64,000 bases of DNA from Proteles cristata cristata (lineage: Eukaryota; Chordata; Mammalia; Carnivora; Hyaenidae). The stretch lies in NCBI GenBank assembly GCA_017311185.1, contig JAESUZ010001527.1, positions 1 through 64,000 of the forward strand. The letters are read 5' to 3'. Positions 39,360 to 50,640 of the stretch are shown here, piece after piece. The translations under genes and the position numbers were made by a program. The notes under the pieces were generated by a model. That model had not been told where the DNA came from. It saw only the letters and a program-made list of their open reading frames with translations, and ran no database searches. The first letter of the stretch is position 1, and the number at the start of each line of letters is the position of its first letter.

Positions 39360-41178
39360 TTTTTTTTTAATTTTTAACTAGTTTATTGTCAAATTAGTTT
39401 TTACATAACACCCAGTGCTCATCCCCACAAGTGTCCTCCTCCATGCCCATGCCCCTCCCCCCACATCCATCAGTCCTCAGTTTTTGTCAGCATTCAAGAG
39501 TCTCTCATGGTTTGCCTCTCTCCCTTTCCCCCACCATTTCCCACCTTCTTCTCCCCCTTGTTCCTCAGTTAAGTTTCTCCTATTCCTCCTATACGTGCAA
39601 ACATATGATATTTGTCCTTCTTTACCTAACTTATTTCGCTCAGCATAACACCCTCAAGGTCCATCGATGTGGCTACTCATGGCCAGATTTCATTGTTTCT
39701 CATTGCCATGTAGTATTCCATGGTATAGATAAACCACATCTTCTTGATCCATTCATCTGTTGATGGACACTTAGGCTCTTTCCATGTTTTAGCTATTGTG
39801 GAGAGTGCTGCTATGAACATTGGGGTACATGTGCTCCTAGGCATCAGCATTTCTGTATCCCTTGGGTAAATTCCTAGCAGTGCTATTGCTGGGTCATAGG
39901 GGAGTTCCAATGTTAGTTTCCTGAGGAACCTCCACACTGTTTTCTAGAGGGACTGTACTAGTTTACATTCCCACCAACAGTGTAGGAGGGTGCCCGTTTC
40001 TCCACATCCTCGCCAGCATCTATAGTCTCCTGATTTGCTCATTTTAGCCACTCTGACCGGCCTGAGGTGGTATCTCAGTGTGGTTTTGATTTGTATTTCC
40101 CTGATGAGAAGGGATGCTGAGCATCGTTTCATGTGTCTGTTGACCATCTGGATGTCCTCTTTGAAGAAGTGACTGTTCATATCTTCTGCCCATTTCTTCA
40201 CTGGGTTGTTTATTTTTCGGGTGTGTAGTTTGTTGAGTTCCTTATAGATTCTGGATATTAACCCTTTATCTGATATGTCATTTGCAACTGTCTTTTCCCA
40301 TTCCGTTGGTTGCCTATTAGTTTTGTGGGTTGTATCCTTTGCTGTGCAGAAGCTTTTAATCTTGATGAGGTCCCAATCGTTTATTTTTGCTCTTGATTCC
40401 CTAGCTTTTGGGGAAGTGTCTAGTAAGAAGTTGCTGCGGTGGAGGTCAAGGAGGTTGTTTCCTGCTTTCTCCTGTAGGGTTTTGAGAGTTTCCTGTCTCA
40501 TTTTCAGGTCCTGTATCCACTTTGAGTTTATTTTTGTGCATGGTGTTAGAAAATGATCTAGTTTCATTCTTCTTCATTTTGCTGTCCAGTTCCCCCAGCA
40601 CCATCTGTTAAAGAGGCTGTCTTTTTTCCATTGGATATTCTTTCCTGCTTTGTCAAAGATTAGTTGGCTGTATACTTTTGGGTCCACTTCTGAGTTCTCA
40701 AGTCTGTTCCATTGGTCTATGTGTCTGTTTTTGTGCCATTACCATACTGTCTTCATGATGACAGCTTTGTAGTAGAGGCTAAAGTCTGGGATGGTGATAC
40801 CTCCCGTTATGGTTTTATTTTTCAGTATTACTTTGGCTATTCGGGTCTTTTGTGGTTCCATACAAATTTTTGGATAGTTTGTTCTAGTTTTGAGAAGTAT
40901 GCTGGTGCAATTTTGATTGGAATTGCATTGAATGTGAAGATAGCTTTGGGGAATAATGACATCTTAACAATATTTATTCTTCCTATCCATGAGAATGGAA
41001 TGTTTTTCCATTTCTTTGTGTCTTCTTCAATTTCCTCCATAAGTTTTCTACAGTTTTCATCATACAGATCTCTTGTATCCTTGGTTAGGTTTATTCCGAG
41101 GTATTTTATGGTATTTTGTGCAATTGTGAGTGAGATCAGTTTCTTGATTTCTCTTTCTGTTGCTTCATTGTTGGTTTT
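39360..41178 (-). mobile_element. Nested 5'-truncated L1 with TSD
   Basis: Poly(T) then the complement of the L1 3' UTR begins at 39360. The element reads to within the reverse-transcriptase 3' side (aaccaacaatgaagcaac at its 5' end). The flanks tatacagccaactaat (39344-39359) and tatacaccaaccaat (41179-41193) are a 15-16 bp TSD with one indel and one mismatch. It therefore inserted into the ORF2 of the full-length L1 and is younger than its host. Confidence 0.93.
39677..41178 (-). pseudogene. L1 ORF2 C-terminal half in nested element
   Basis: The minus strand encodes an almost continuous C-terminal ORF2 segment. It has [20 protein letters not shown] near 41090, a 207-codon uninterrupted frame (40567-39944) with [20 protein letters not shown], and the terminal WIKKMWFIYTMEYYMAMRNN near 39690-39750. 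Endonuclease and reverse-transcriptase active-site regions are absent because of the 5' truncation. Confidence 0.88.
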
Positions 41179-43377
41179 TATACACCAACCAATCTTTGAC
41201 AAAGCAGGAAAGAGTATCCAATGGAAAAAAAGACATCCTCTTTAACAGATGGTGCCGGGGGAACTGGACAGCAACATGCAGAAGAATGAAACTAGATCAT
41301 TTTCTCACACCATGCACAAAAATAAACTCAAAATGCATAAAGGACCTGAATGTGAGAAAGGAAACACTTTAAACTCTAGAGGAGAAAGCAGGAAACAACC
41401 TCCTTGACCTCCACCGCAGCAATTTCTTATTTGTCACATCCCCAAAAGCAAAGGAATCAAGAGTAAAAATAAACTATTGGGACCTCATCAAGATTAAAAG
41501 GTTATGCAATGCAAAGGAAACAATCCATAAAACTCTAGGCAACCAACAGAATGGGAAAAGATAGTTGCAGATGACATATCAGAAAAAGGGTTAATATCCA
41601 TAATCTATAAGGAACTCACCAAACCCCTCTCCTGAAAACCAAACAACCCAGTGAAGAAATGGGCAGAAGATATGAACAGTCACTTGTCCATAGAGGACAT
41701 CCAGATGGCCAACAGACACCTGAAACGATGTTCAGTATCCCTCTTCATCAGGGAAATACACGTCAAAATCAGCCTGAGATACCACCTCACGCCAGTCAGA
41801 ATGGCTAAAATGAGCAAATCAGAAGACTCTAGATGCTGGTGAGGATTGGAGAAATGAGCAGCTTTGTATACTTTTGGTGGGAATGTAAACTAGTACAGTC
41901 CCTCTAGAAAACAGTGTGGAGGTTCCTCAAAAAATTAACAGTAGATCTTCCCTATGATCCATTAATAGCACTCCTAGGAATTTACCCAAGGGATATAGAA
42001 GTGCTAATGTATAGGAGCACATGTACCCCAATGTTCATAGTAGCACTCTCAACAATAGCCAAAACATGGAAAGAGCCTAAGTGTCCATCAACGGACGAAT
42101 GGATCAAGAAGATGTGGTTTATCTATACAATGAAATACTACATGGCAATGAGAAAAAATGAAATCTGGCCATGTATAGTAACATGGATGGATCTTAGGAT
42201 GTTATGCTAAGCGAAATAAGTCAGGCAGAGAAGGACAAATACCATATATTTGCAGGTATAGGAGGATTAGGAGGAACCTAACAGAGGACCAAGGGGGAGA
42301 AAAAGGGGGAAAGTAGTAGGGGAATGGGAGAACGTCAAACCGCGAAAGACTCTTGATAACTGAGAACAATCTGAGAACTGATGGGTGTGTCGTTGGAGGG
42401 TGGAGATGGGCATGATGGAAGGCACTTGAGGGGTTGGGCACTGGGTGTTATATGGAAACCAACTTGACAATAAACTATTTGTAAAAAAAAAAAAAAAAAG
42501 AAAAGAAATCCCACAATTAATATCATCCTCAAAGGGGAACAAACGAGAGCTTTCCCCCTAAGGTCAGGAACAAGACAGGGATGTCCACTCCAACCACTGA
42601 TTTTCAACATGATACCGGAAGTCCTAACGACAGAAATCAGACAACAAATAGAAATAAAAGGCATCCAAATTGACAAGGAATAAATAAAACTTTCACTATT
42701 TGCAGATGACAAGAAACTCTGTATAGAAAACCTGAAAAACTCCGCTCCGAAAATGCCAGAACAGATACACGAGTTCAGTAAAGACACAGAATACAAAATC
42801 AGTGTACTGAAATCTGTTGCATTTCTATAGACCAATAATGAAGCAGCAGAAAGAGAAATCACCGAATCTATCCCATTTACAAGTGCCCCAAAAACTGTTA
42901 GATACTTAGAAATATACCTAAACAAAGTTGTGAAAGACCTGTAATCTGAAAACTATAGATCACTGATGAAAGAAATTGAAGTGGAAACAAAAATGGGAAA
43001 ACATTCCATACTTATGGATGGGTAGAACAAATAGTGTTAAAATGCTTATATTTGCCATAGAAATTTACACGTTAAATGCAATCCTTATCAAAATACCAAC
43101 AGTATTTTTCACAGAGATAGAAGGCATAATTTTAAAATTTGTATGGAACCACAAAAGACCCCGATGGACAAAAGCAACCTTGAAAAAGAAAAATAAAGCT
43201 GGGGGCATCATAATTCCAGCCTTCAAGTTATATTGCAAATATTTAGTGATCAAAACAGTATGGTCCTGGCACAAAAATAGACACATTGATCAATGGAACA
43301 GAATAGAAAACAGAAATGAACCCACTACTATATGGTCAATTAATCTTTGACCAAGCAGAAAAAAAATATCCAGTTGA

Positions 43378-43592
43378 GGGGCGCCTGGGTGGCTTAATCG
43401 GTTGAGCGTCCGACTTTCACTTGGGTCATGACCTCGCGGTTCGTGGGTTCGGGCCCCGCGTCGGGCTCTGTGCTGACTGCCAGCTCGGAGCCTGGAGCCT
43501 GTTTCAGTCTGTGGCTCCCTCTCTCTCTGACCCTCCGCTGCTCACGCTGTGTCTCTCTCTCTCCTAGAAATAAATAAAACCATTAAAAAATT
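43378..43592 (+). mobile_element. Young feliform SINE with 19-bp TSD
   Basis: Complete head GGGGCGCCTGGGTGGCTTAA, GC-rich B-box region, 'gactgccagctcggagcc' body variant, and tail 'ctcctagaaataaataaa'. The duplication aaaaaaaatatccagttga lies at 43359-43377 and 43593-43612 (one extra A). Confidence 0.97.
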
Positions 43593-44437
43593 AAAAAAAA
43601 ATATCCAGTTGAAAAACAATACAGTCTCTTCAATAAATGATATTGGGAAAACTGAAAAGCCACATGCAAAATAATGAAACTGGACCGCTTTCTTACACCA
43701 CACACAAAAATCAATTCAGAATGGAAGAAAGACCTAAATGTGAGGCCTAAAGCAATAACAATCCTGAGAATACAGTAAATAATCTCTTTGACATGGGCCA
43801 TAGCAAGTTCTTTTTAGATATGTCTCCAGAGGCAAGGGAAACAAAAGCAAAAATAAACTATTGGGACTTCATCAAAGTAAAACGCTCCTGCACAGCAAAG
43901 GGAAAAATGAAAAAAAATATTAAAAGCAATGTATTGAATGGAAGAAGCTGTTTACAAATGGCATATCTGATAAATGGTTAGTATCCAAAATATTTAAAGA
44001 ACTGATACAACTCAACATAGCAAAATTAATAATCCAGGTATAAAATGGACAGAAGACATGAATAGACATTTTCCAAAGAAGACATCCAGATGGCCAATAG
44101 ATGCTCATCATCAACTACCCTACAACCTAGCAATTGCACTAGTAGGTATTTACCTATCGAACGCAAAAATACTAAGTCAAAATATGCATGCACCCTAACG
44201 TTTATAGCAACATCAGCTATAATAGCCAAATATATATAATGGAATATTACTCAACCAAGGAAGAATAAAATCTTGTCATTTGCAATGACATGGATGGAAT
44301 TAGAGAGTATCATGCAAAAGAAGTCAGTTAGAGAAAGAAAAATACCATATAATTGCACTACTATGTGTAATTTAAGATCCAAAACAAAGGAACAAAGAGG
44401 GAAGAGGAGAAATAGGTAAACCAAGAAATGCACTCTT

Positions 44438-44652
44438 TTTTTTAAAAAAAACTTTTTTTTTTCTAGGACAGAGAGAGACAGCGTGAACAGGGGAGGGTCA
44501 GAGAGAGAGGGAGACACAGACTCTGAAACAGGCTCCAGGCTCCGAGCTGGCAGTCAGCACAGAGCCCGACGTGGGGCTCGAACCCACAAACCGCGAGATC
44601 ATGACCTAAGCGAAAGCCGGACGCTCAACTGACTAAGCCACCCAGGCGCCCT
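44438..44652 (-). mobile_element. Young feliform SINE with perfect 15-bp TSD
   Basis: Reverse complement of a complete SINE of the same 'actgcc' variant, B box intact. The exact duplication aagaaatgcactctt lies at 44423-44437 and 44653-44667. Inserted in the 3' UTR of old L1 copy B. Confidence 0.97.
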
Positions 44653-44870
44653 AAGAAATGCACTCTTAATTATGGGGAACTAAATCATCGTTACCAGAGG
44701 GGAAGTGAATGCAGATATAGGTAAAACAGGTGATGAGGATTAGGAGGGCAGTAGCTGTGATGAGCACTGGGTGTTTAATTACCATATTTTACATCTGAAT
44801 ATAACATTACAGTGTATGTTTACTAACTTGAATTTAAATAAAAACTTTCAAAAATTAAAAAAATAAACAA

Positions 44871-45433
44871 TAACCTCTATTCTTCTGAGACACTTTATAA
44901 GCATTCTTGCTCCTATTGAACCAAAAAATTACCTGTATAATCTTGGCTGCGTATTCTCTCTCATTTCCTCATTTGTAGAACTGGATGTTTGAATTGTACA
45001 GTCTCAAAGGAAGAGGGCAAGGCTGCTAGCCTCTGAATACACCCTATGTGGCTGACCCCGTCTGTATGCTTTCATACGCCCTTGGATTTTTGGAAGTATA
45101 TATTTCTGTAGTTCTACATTTTCAGTCAGCACTTTTAGGTACAAGTACGAAATAGCAAAGAACTTTGTGAACTACTATTGCCATCTAATGGCTTTCTCAT
45201 AAAACTGCCCATAAAATTCACATCTATGACTTTTCTTATAACAATCTATTCTTCGCTTTGTTCCCCAAAAGGTAATAGCCACGGATTAATTCAGTCAAAA
45301 AATGTTTCATAACAATGGATGTTCTGAAATCCTTTAAAAGAGCTTTGGTTTCAGTCACACCCAAGAGATGATCTAGTGGACAGAGAACTCAATTACGTCC
45401 TAGTTACAGAGGTTTCAATAAATTTCAATATTA
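44871..45433. other. Unique sequence between L1 copies
   Basis: No gene seen. A possible MIR scrap (tttcctcatttgtagaactg) lies near 44960. Confidence 0.45.
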
Positions 45434-45515
45434 ATGTAATAGCTATTAGTTATTGAGCATCTATTTTATGTCACAAACTATGCTACATGCTTTACATATG
45501 TAGTTTCAGTTAAAC
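45434..45515 (+). mobile_element. MIR fragment
   Basis: 'agctattagttattgagcat' and 'tatgctacatgctttacata' match the MIR 5' half. The 3' half is missing. Confidence 0.75.
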
Positions 45516-45626
45516 AATAATATTTTCTTTGTGCATTAACATTCGTAGCCTTTTGGGCTGTAAGATTTAACGCATAAAATTAAAAAAAATTCTTGCGTGC
45601 TGAACTTGTAGTCCAATCTTATTTAG

Positions 45627-45640
45627 AATATTTTACTATG
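45627..45640 (+). repeat. Left target-site duplication of deleted L1
   Basis: aatattttactatg, identical to 49237-49250, directly abuts the L1 5' end. Confidence 0.92.
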
Positions 45641-46326
45641 GATAGGGAGGGGACAAAATGGCGGAGATGTAAGGAGCTGCGTACTTGGACTCGCGCCCAT
45701 ACATCACACAGAAAAGATCTGAAGCCATTGGAAACCTTACAAAACCTGAGAGATTGGGAGAAAAAGGACGCAGAATCCACTGAGAAAGCCTTCTAACCTG
45801 AGTGCGAACTTGGGAAGATAAAATCAGGCTGAGATCGGAGACTCCAGGGTCTCAGGCAATCCCCCTTTGTGGGGAGTGGGGAAAAAGAGAGACTCCGAAA
45901 CAGAAAAACCTCCGCTCAGAGGGAAAAAACCTCCACTCGGGGCATAGAAAGACCATACTTGCCAAATACATGCACGCCAGGTCCCCTTGCACCAACTGGT
46001 CCCGGGGGGGCTGAGCGCACAGACTGCTTCTTTCTGCTGGTTCCTGGTGGCTCGACTCCAGAGTGGCGGCACACCTGTCACCATTGTCCACCCAGGCGGC
46101 TGGGGCCCCTGAAAGAGGCGCGCGCAGGCACCAGGCGTCCACGCTCCTGGCTGGCTGGAACTCGAGAAGGAAGGCAAAGAGATAAAAACTGGGAAATTTG
46201 CCTGTGAGTTTGTGTTTCGGGTGACGAGCCATAGAGGGACCTGGTTTTTCAGGCTCCAGCCGGCTTGGCGCACCCGACAGGCAAGCCCCCGCCCATGCGC
46301 ACCAGCCCGACCTGGAGAAGGAAGCA

Positions 46327-48929
46327 ATTATCAGGGAATACTATGAAAAATTATATGCCAACAAATTGGACAACTTAGAAGAAATAGACAAATTCCTAAA
46401 CACACACTCACTACCAAAATTCACACGGGAAGAAATAGAAAACCTGAACAGACCCATAACAAGTGAAGAAATTGAATCAGTGATCAAAAATCTCCAAACA
46501 AATAAGAGCCCTGGACCTGATGGCTTCCCTGGGAAATTCTACCAGACATTTAAAACAGAATTAATCCCAATTCTTCTCAAGCTATTCCAAAAAATAGAAA
46601 GCGAAGGAAAACTCCCGGACTCTTTTTATGAAGCCAGCATCACTCTGATTCCCAAGCCAGACAGAGATTCAGCAAAAAAAGAGAACTACAGGTCAATATC
46701 CTTGATGAATACGGACGCAAAAATTCTCAATAACATCCGTGCAAATCGAATCCAGCAATATATAAAAAGAATCATCCACCAGATCAAGTGGGACTCATTC
46801 CTGGGCTACAGGGCTGGTTCAACATTCGCAAAACAATCAATGTTATACATCATATCAATAAAAGAAAAGATAAAAACCATATGATCCTGTCAATAGATGC
46901 AGAAAAAGCATTTGACAAAATACAGCATCCCTTCTTAATAAAGACTCTCGAGAAAGTTGGGATAGAAGGAACCTACTTAAACATCATCAAAGCCATCTAT
47001 GAGAAGCCTTCAGCTAACATCATCCTCAACGGGGAAAAACTCAGAGCTTTCCCCATGAGATCAGGAACACGACAGGGATGCCCAGTCTCACCACTGTTGT
47101 TTAACATAGTGCTGGAAGTCCTAGCATCAGCCATCAGACACCAAAAGGAAATCAAAGGCACCAGAATTGGCAAAGAGGAAGTCAAACTTTCACTCTTCGC
47201 AGATGACATGATACTCTATATCGAAAACCCGACAGACTCCACCAGAAGCCTACTAGAACTGATCCAAGGATTCAGCCAAGTTGCAGGGTACAAAATCAAT
47301 GTACAGAAATCAGTTGCATTTTTAGACACCAACAATGAAGCAACAGAAAGAGAAATCAAGAAACTGATCCCATTCACAATTGCACAAAATACCATAAAAT
47401 ACCTCGGGATAAACCTAACCAAGGATACAAGAGATCTATATGATGAACACTATAGAAAACTTATGAAGGAAATTGAAGACACAAAGAAATGGAAAAACAT
47501 TCCATGCTCATGGATAGGAAGAACAAATATAGTTAAGATGTCATTTCTACCCAAAGCACTCTACACATTCAGTGCAATTCCAATAAAAATTGTGCCAGCA
47601 TACTTCTCAAAACTAGAACAAACTATCCAAAAATTTGTATGGAACCACAAAAGACCCCATATAGCCAAAGTAATACTGAAAAATAAAACCAAAAAGGGAG
47701 GGATCACCATCCCAGACTTTAGCCTCTACTACAAAGCTGTCATCATCAAGACAGTATGGTATTGGCACAAAAACAGACACATAGACCAATGGAACAGAAT
47801 TGAGAACTCAGAAGTGGACCCAAAAGTATACAGCCAACTCATCTTTGACAAAGCAGGAAAGAATATCCAATGGAAAAAAGGCAGCCTTTTTAACAGATGG
47901 TGTTTGGAGAACTGGACAGCAAAATGAAGAAGAATGAAACTAGATCATTTTCTCACACCATGCACGAAAATAAACTCAAAATGGATAAAGGACCTGAACG
48001 TGAGACAGGAAACTATCAACACCCTAGAGGAGAAAGCAAGAAACAACCTCCTTGACCTCCACCGCAGCAACTTCCTACTTGACACATCCCCAAAAGCAAG
48101 GGAATCAAGAGCAAAAATAAACGATTGGGACCTCATCAAGATAAAAGCTTCTGCAGCGCAAAGGAAACAACCCGGAGAACCAATAGGTAACCAACGGAAT
48201 GGGAAAAGATAGTTGCAAATGACATATCAGATAAAGGATTAATATCCAGAATCTATAAGGAACTCACCAAACTCCACACCCGAAAAACAAACAACCCAGT
48301 GAAGAAATGGGCAGAAGATATGAACAGACACTTCTCCAAAGAGGACATCCAGATGGCCAACAGACACATGAAACAATGTTCAGCATCCCTCCTCATCAGG
48401 CAAATACAAATCAAAACCACACTGAGACACCACCTCACGCCAGTCATAGTGTCTAAAATGAGCAAATCAGAGAACTCTAGATGCTGACGCGGATGTGGAG
48501 AAATGGGCACCCTCCTACACTGTTGGTGGGAATGTAAACTGGTACAGCCCCTCTCGAAAACAGTGTGGAAGTTCCTCAGGAAACTAACAATGGAACTCCC
48601 CTATGACCCAGCAATAGAACTGCTAGGAATTTACCCAGGGATACAGAAATGCTGATGCCTAGGAGCACATGTACCCCAATGTTCATAGTAGCACTCTCCA
48701 CAATAGCTAAAACATGGAAGGAGCCTAAGTGTCCATCTACGGACGAATGGATCAAGAGGATGTGGTTTATCTATACCATGGAATACTACATGCAATGAGA
48801 AACAATGAAATCTGGCCATGTGTAGCCACATGGATGGACCTTGAGGGTGTTATGCTGAGAGAAATAAGACAGGCAGAGAAAGACAAATATCATATGTGTG
48901 CACGTATAGGAGGATCAGGAGGAACTTGA
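46327..48929 (+). pseudogene. L1 ORF2 reverse transcriptase to C-terminus, nearly intact
   Basis: Among the best-preserved L1 coding regions in the window. It begins at [20 protein letters not shown] and includes [46 protein letters not shown], and [16 protein letters not shown] with the active-site Asp pair. A one-base deletion near 46778 (caccagatc where a sister copy has caccgagatc) shifts the frame. A TGA at 47925-47927 (sister copy TGC) stops it. A further shift lies near 48150-48200. It ends ARIGGSGGT near 48929. Without the endonuclease and with these lesions it is inactive. Confidence 0.92.
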
Positions 48930-49140
48930 CGGAGGAACAGGGTGGAGAAGAAGGTGGGAAATGGTGGGGGAAAGGGAGAGAGGCAAACCATGAGAGACTC
49001 TTGAATTCTGAAAAAAACTGAGGACTGATGCATATGGGGGGAAGGAGGGATGGGCTTGGATGGGGACACTTGTGGGGATGAGCACTGGGTATTATGTGGA
49101 AACTAATTTGACAATAAACTATTTGTAAAAAAAAAAAAAA

Positions 49141-49236
49141 GACATAAAACTAACAGGAAAAGTGACATAGATGATGAAATATTTGCCTTGTTTAAAAATC
49201 ATGACATTAATGGGAAGGAAGGAAAAAGAGGAAAAA
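49141..49236 (+). other. Putative 3'-transduced sequence
   Basis: About 90 bp (from 'gacataaaactaacagg' to 'ggaaaaagagg') plus a short A-run lie between the L1 poly(A) and the right TSD copy. They do not look like L1. Sequence carried from the 3' flank of a source element by read-through polyadenylation would sit exactly here. No AATAAA is visible inside it. Confidence 0.75.
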
Positions 49237-49250
49237 AATATTTTACTATG
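49237..49250 (+). repeat. Right target-site duplication of deleted L1
   Basis: An exact copy of 45627-45640, preceded by an A-run. Confidence 0.92.
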
Positions 49251-49537
49251 AAGTCCAGATGCATTCAAAATTGAACACACTCCACACAGTGACCTCATTA
49301 TATTTTCTTCATGGAATGAAATTCTGTTACTTTGAACCGTGCATTCCATGACTTAGTAAGCATTGGAAACATTTGCTGGGAAACCAACACTGTTATAAGT
49401 TTGTAGATTTGAGATATTTAAGGTTCAAAGTTGAGATCCGTAATATTTTTTGGACACAAACTCTGTGATAACATTCATTAATTATGTTCTAAAATTTTCT
49501 TCATATGTTGAGTTCATAGCTATTGGAAATAACAATA

Positions 49538-49805
49538 TTTCCTGAGAATTTATTAAATGCCAAGCAATGTTCAATGCACACTTTACATATATTATATGCA
49601 TTTAAATATATATATATATATCAGCTTATTACATCCTTATAATATTCCTATAAATAGGTATAATTATAATCACTATCCATCTCACAGATAAGGAAGTGAA
49701 AACACAATGATGTTATCTAACTTTATCAAAGTTACAAATCAAGAAAGGATAGGATGTGAACTGAGATAACTGGTTCTAGAATCTGCACTCAATATCACTC
49801 TAATG
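49538..49805 (+). mobile_element. MIR element with AT expansion
   Basis: 'gagaatttattaaatgccaa', 'aataggtataattataatca', 'tctcacagataaggaagtga' follow the MIR consensus. An (AT)n run at about 49605-49620 has expanded inside it. Confidence 0.82.
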
Positions 49806-49997
49806 TTTCTACATAATTAGAATATGGGGACAAATATTCCTGCTTTAATCCTATCAGTTGGAATTAATTAATTTTTTCCAGGATTGTAATCTGAGATGGG
49901 TAGAATAGAGATAGTCTGTTTCTACCTTTGTTAGAACATTAGCTTTGGATCTCAAAAACTATATTTTGCCATAGACTACATCCATGGCTACATACTT

Positions 49998-50420
49998 TTT
50001 AGTGCACAATGCAAAATGAAAATGCAGAGCCTCTTACTCAAAAGGTATGGGAGAAATGCTGTGAAGGATTCTAAAATATATAATTTTTTGTTTTCTTCTG
50101 CATTCTCTCAACCTGTCATGGCATTTTAAGTTTGCTATAGAATGTCATGGTCCCTCAGGCACGGAAATATTCTTAGGGAAGCAGGTAAATGTAAGAAGGA
50201 TGGGTCACACTAGAACCAGTCTTCAAGCCCCTAGCATATTCTCTCTTGTCCCATTGTGCATCACTTACAAAACATAAATTCAAAGATAAAAGTACTAAGA
50301 ATTTCAAGAGAGTGACCATGGACCATTAAACCCCAAGCATGTGGACTTTCTGAGTGTGTGGCTTTTTGTGACTGATCTGGTCATTTGTTTATGAAGCTGG
50401 CCCTGAATTTATTTCACAGA
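49998..50420 (+). mobile_element. Diverged DNA-transposon-like repeat (probably hAT-Charlie type)
   Basis: 'gtgcacaatgcaaaatgaaa' and 'ttcaaagataaaagtactaa' with 'gaccattaaaccccaagcat' and 'tgaagctggccctgaa' resemble an old nonautonomous mammalian DNA transposon. Part of it recurs at 61440-61545. I recognise the pattern but cannot name the family securely. Confidence 0.5.
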
Positions 50421-50429
50421 AATGTCTGA

Positions 50430-50640
50430 AGCAGTACTGTGTAGTTCAGTGAGTACAAGCATCTGTATTTTGATTTTGGTTCCCTAATTTATCAGATATA
50501 CATATGAGTTTGATAAGTTATTTTTACCTCTTAAAGACTGGGATTACGCAATCAGTATTGTGATAATAAAAGTACATTCCTCACAAGGCTTTGTTGAAAT
50601 TTAAGTGAAACAGTTTATGTTAATACAAATCAAGTGGCAT
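50430..50640 (-). mobile_element. MIR element
   Basis: Complement of the MIR core: 'gataagttatttttacctct', then 'aagtacattcctcacaaggc' and 'gttgaaatttaagtgaaac'. Strongly diverged. Confidence 0.65.

Larger units (their letters stand above)
36598..42270 (+). pseudogene. L1 ORF2 remnant (endonuclease/reverse transcriptase), split and frameshifted
   Basis: The N-terminal endonuclease is readable as TLNIKGLNASIKRHR with the catalytic-Glu segment LQETHF near 36739. The reverse transcriptase follows, with [20 protein letters not shown] near 37940 and the LFADD active-site motif near 38709-38723. Many stops and shifts occur. At 39359 the frame is cut by a minus-strand L1 and resumes at 41194 (FDKAGKS...). 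The Cys-rich C-terminal region near 41670-41845 and the tail WIKKMWFIYTMKYYMAMRKN near 42101 are recognisable. Non-functional. Confidence 0.88.
34153..42500 (+). mobile_element. Full-length L1, interrupted by a nested minus-strand L1
   Basis: It begins with the L1 5' end 'ggaggaggcaagatg', has a GC-rich 5' UTR to about 35659, ORF1 and ORF2 remnants, a 3' UTR and a 17-base poly(A) at 42483-42499. Without the nested element (39360-41178) it is about 6.5 kb, the normal length. The 12-bp imperfect TSD is gaaaaactcaca (34141-34152) and gaaatcccaca (42505-42515). It landed in the ORF2 of an older plus-strand L1. Both ORFs are broken, so it is inactive. Confidence 0.92.
42505..44870 (+). mobile_element. 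Right part of old L1 (copy B)
   Basis: It continues ORF2 from reverse-transcriptase sequence ('ctaaggtcaggaacaagaca' near 42559) through the C-terminal region to a diverged 3' UTR (gatgagcactgggtgtttaa) and an A-rich end near 44870. Two SINEs split it (43378-43592 and 44438-44652). It has many stops and is clearly older than the element inserted into it. Confidence 0.87.
45641..49236 (+). mobile_element. Young internally deleted L1 with perfect TSD and putative 3' transduction
   Basis: It starts at the true L1 5' end (gggaggggacaaaatggcgg). It runs through about 680 bp of 5' UTR, then jumps at about 46322 straight into ORF2 reverse-transcriptase sequence (caattatcagggaatactat), so the rest of the 5' UTR, ORF1 and the endonuclease are missing. 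The 3' UTR ends in a 14-base poly(A) at 49127-49140. About 90 bp of non-L1 DNA and a short A-run follow before the second TSD copy at 49237-49250. The 14-bp TSD is exact, so the deletion was probably already present in the inserted copy. Confidence 0.92.

Noticed and set aside
45593..46327. Several 70-167 codon frames on both strands near 46000
   Set aside because: They lie in the GC-rich L1 5' UTR and are explained by it.
46327..48929. Host reverse transcriptase gene or retroviral pol
   Set aside because: Motifs and neighbours are those of L1 ORF2; no gag/env, LTRs or protease are seen, and frameshift plus stop codons are present.
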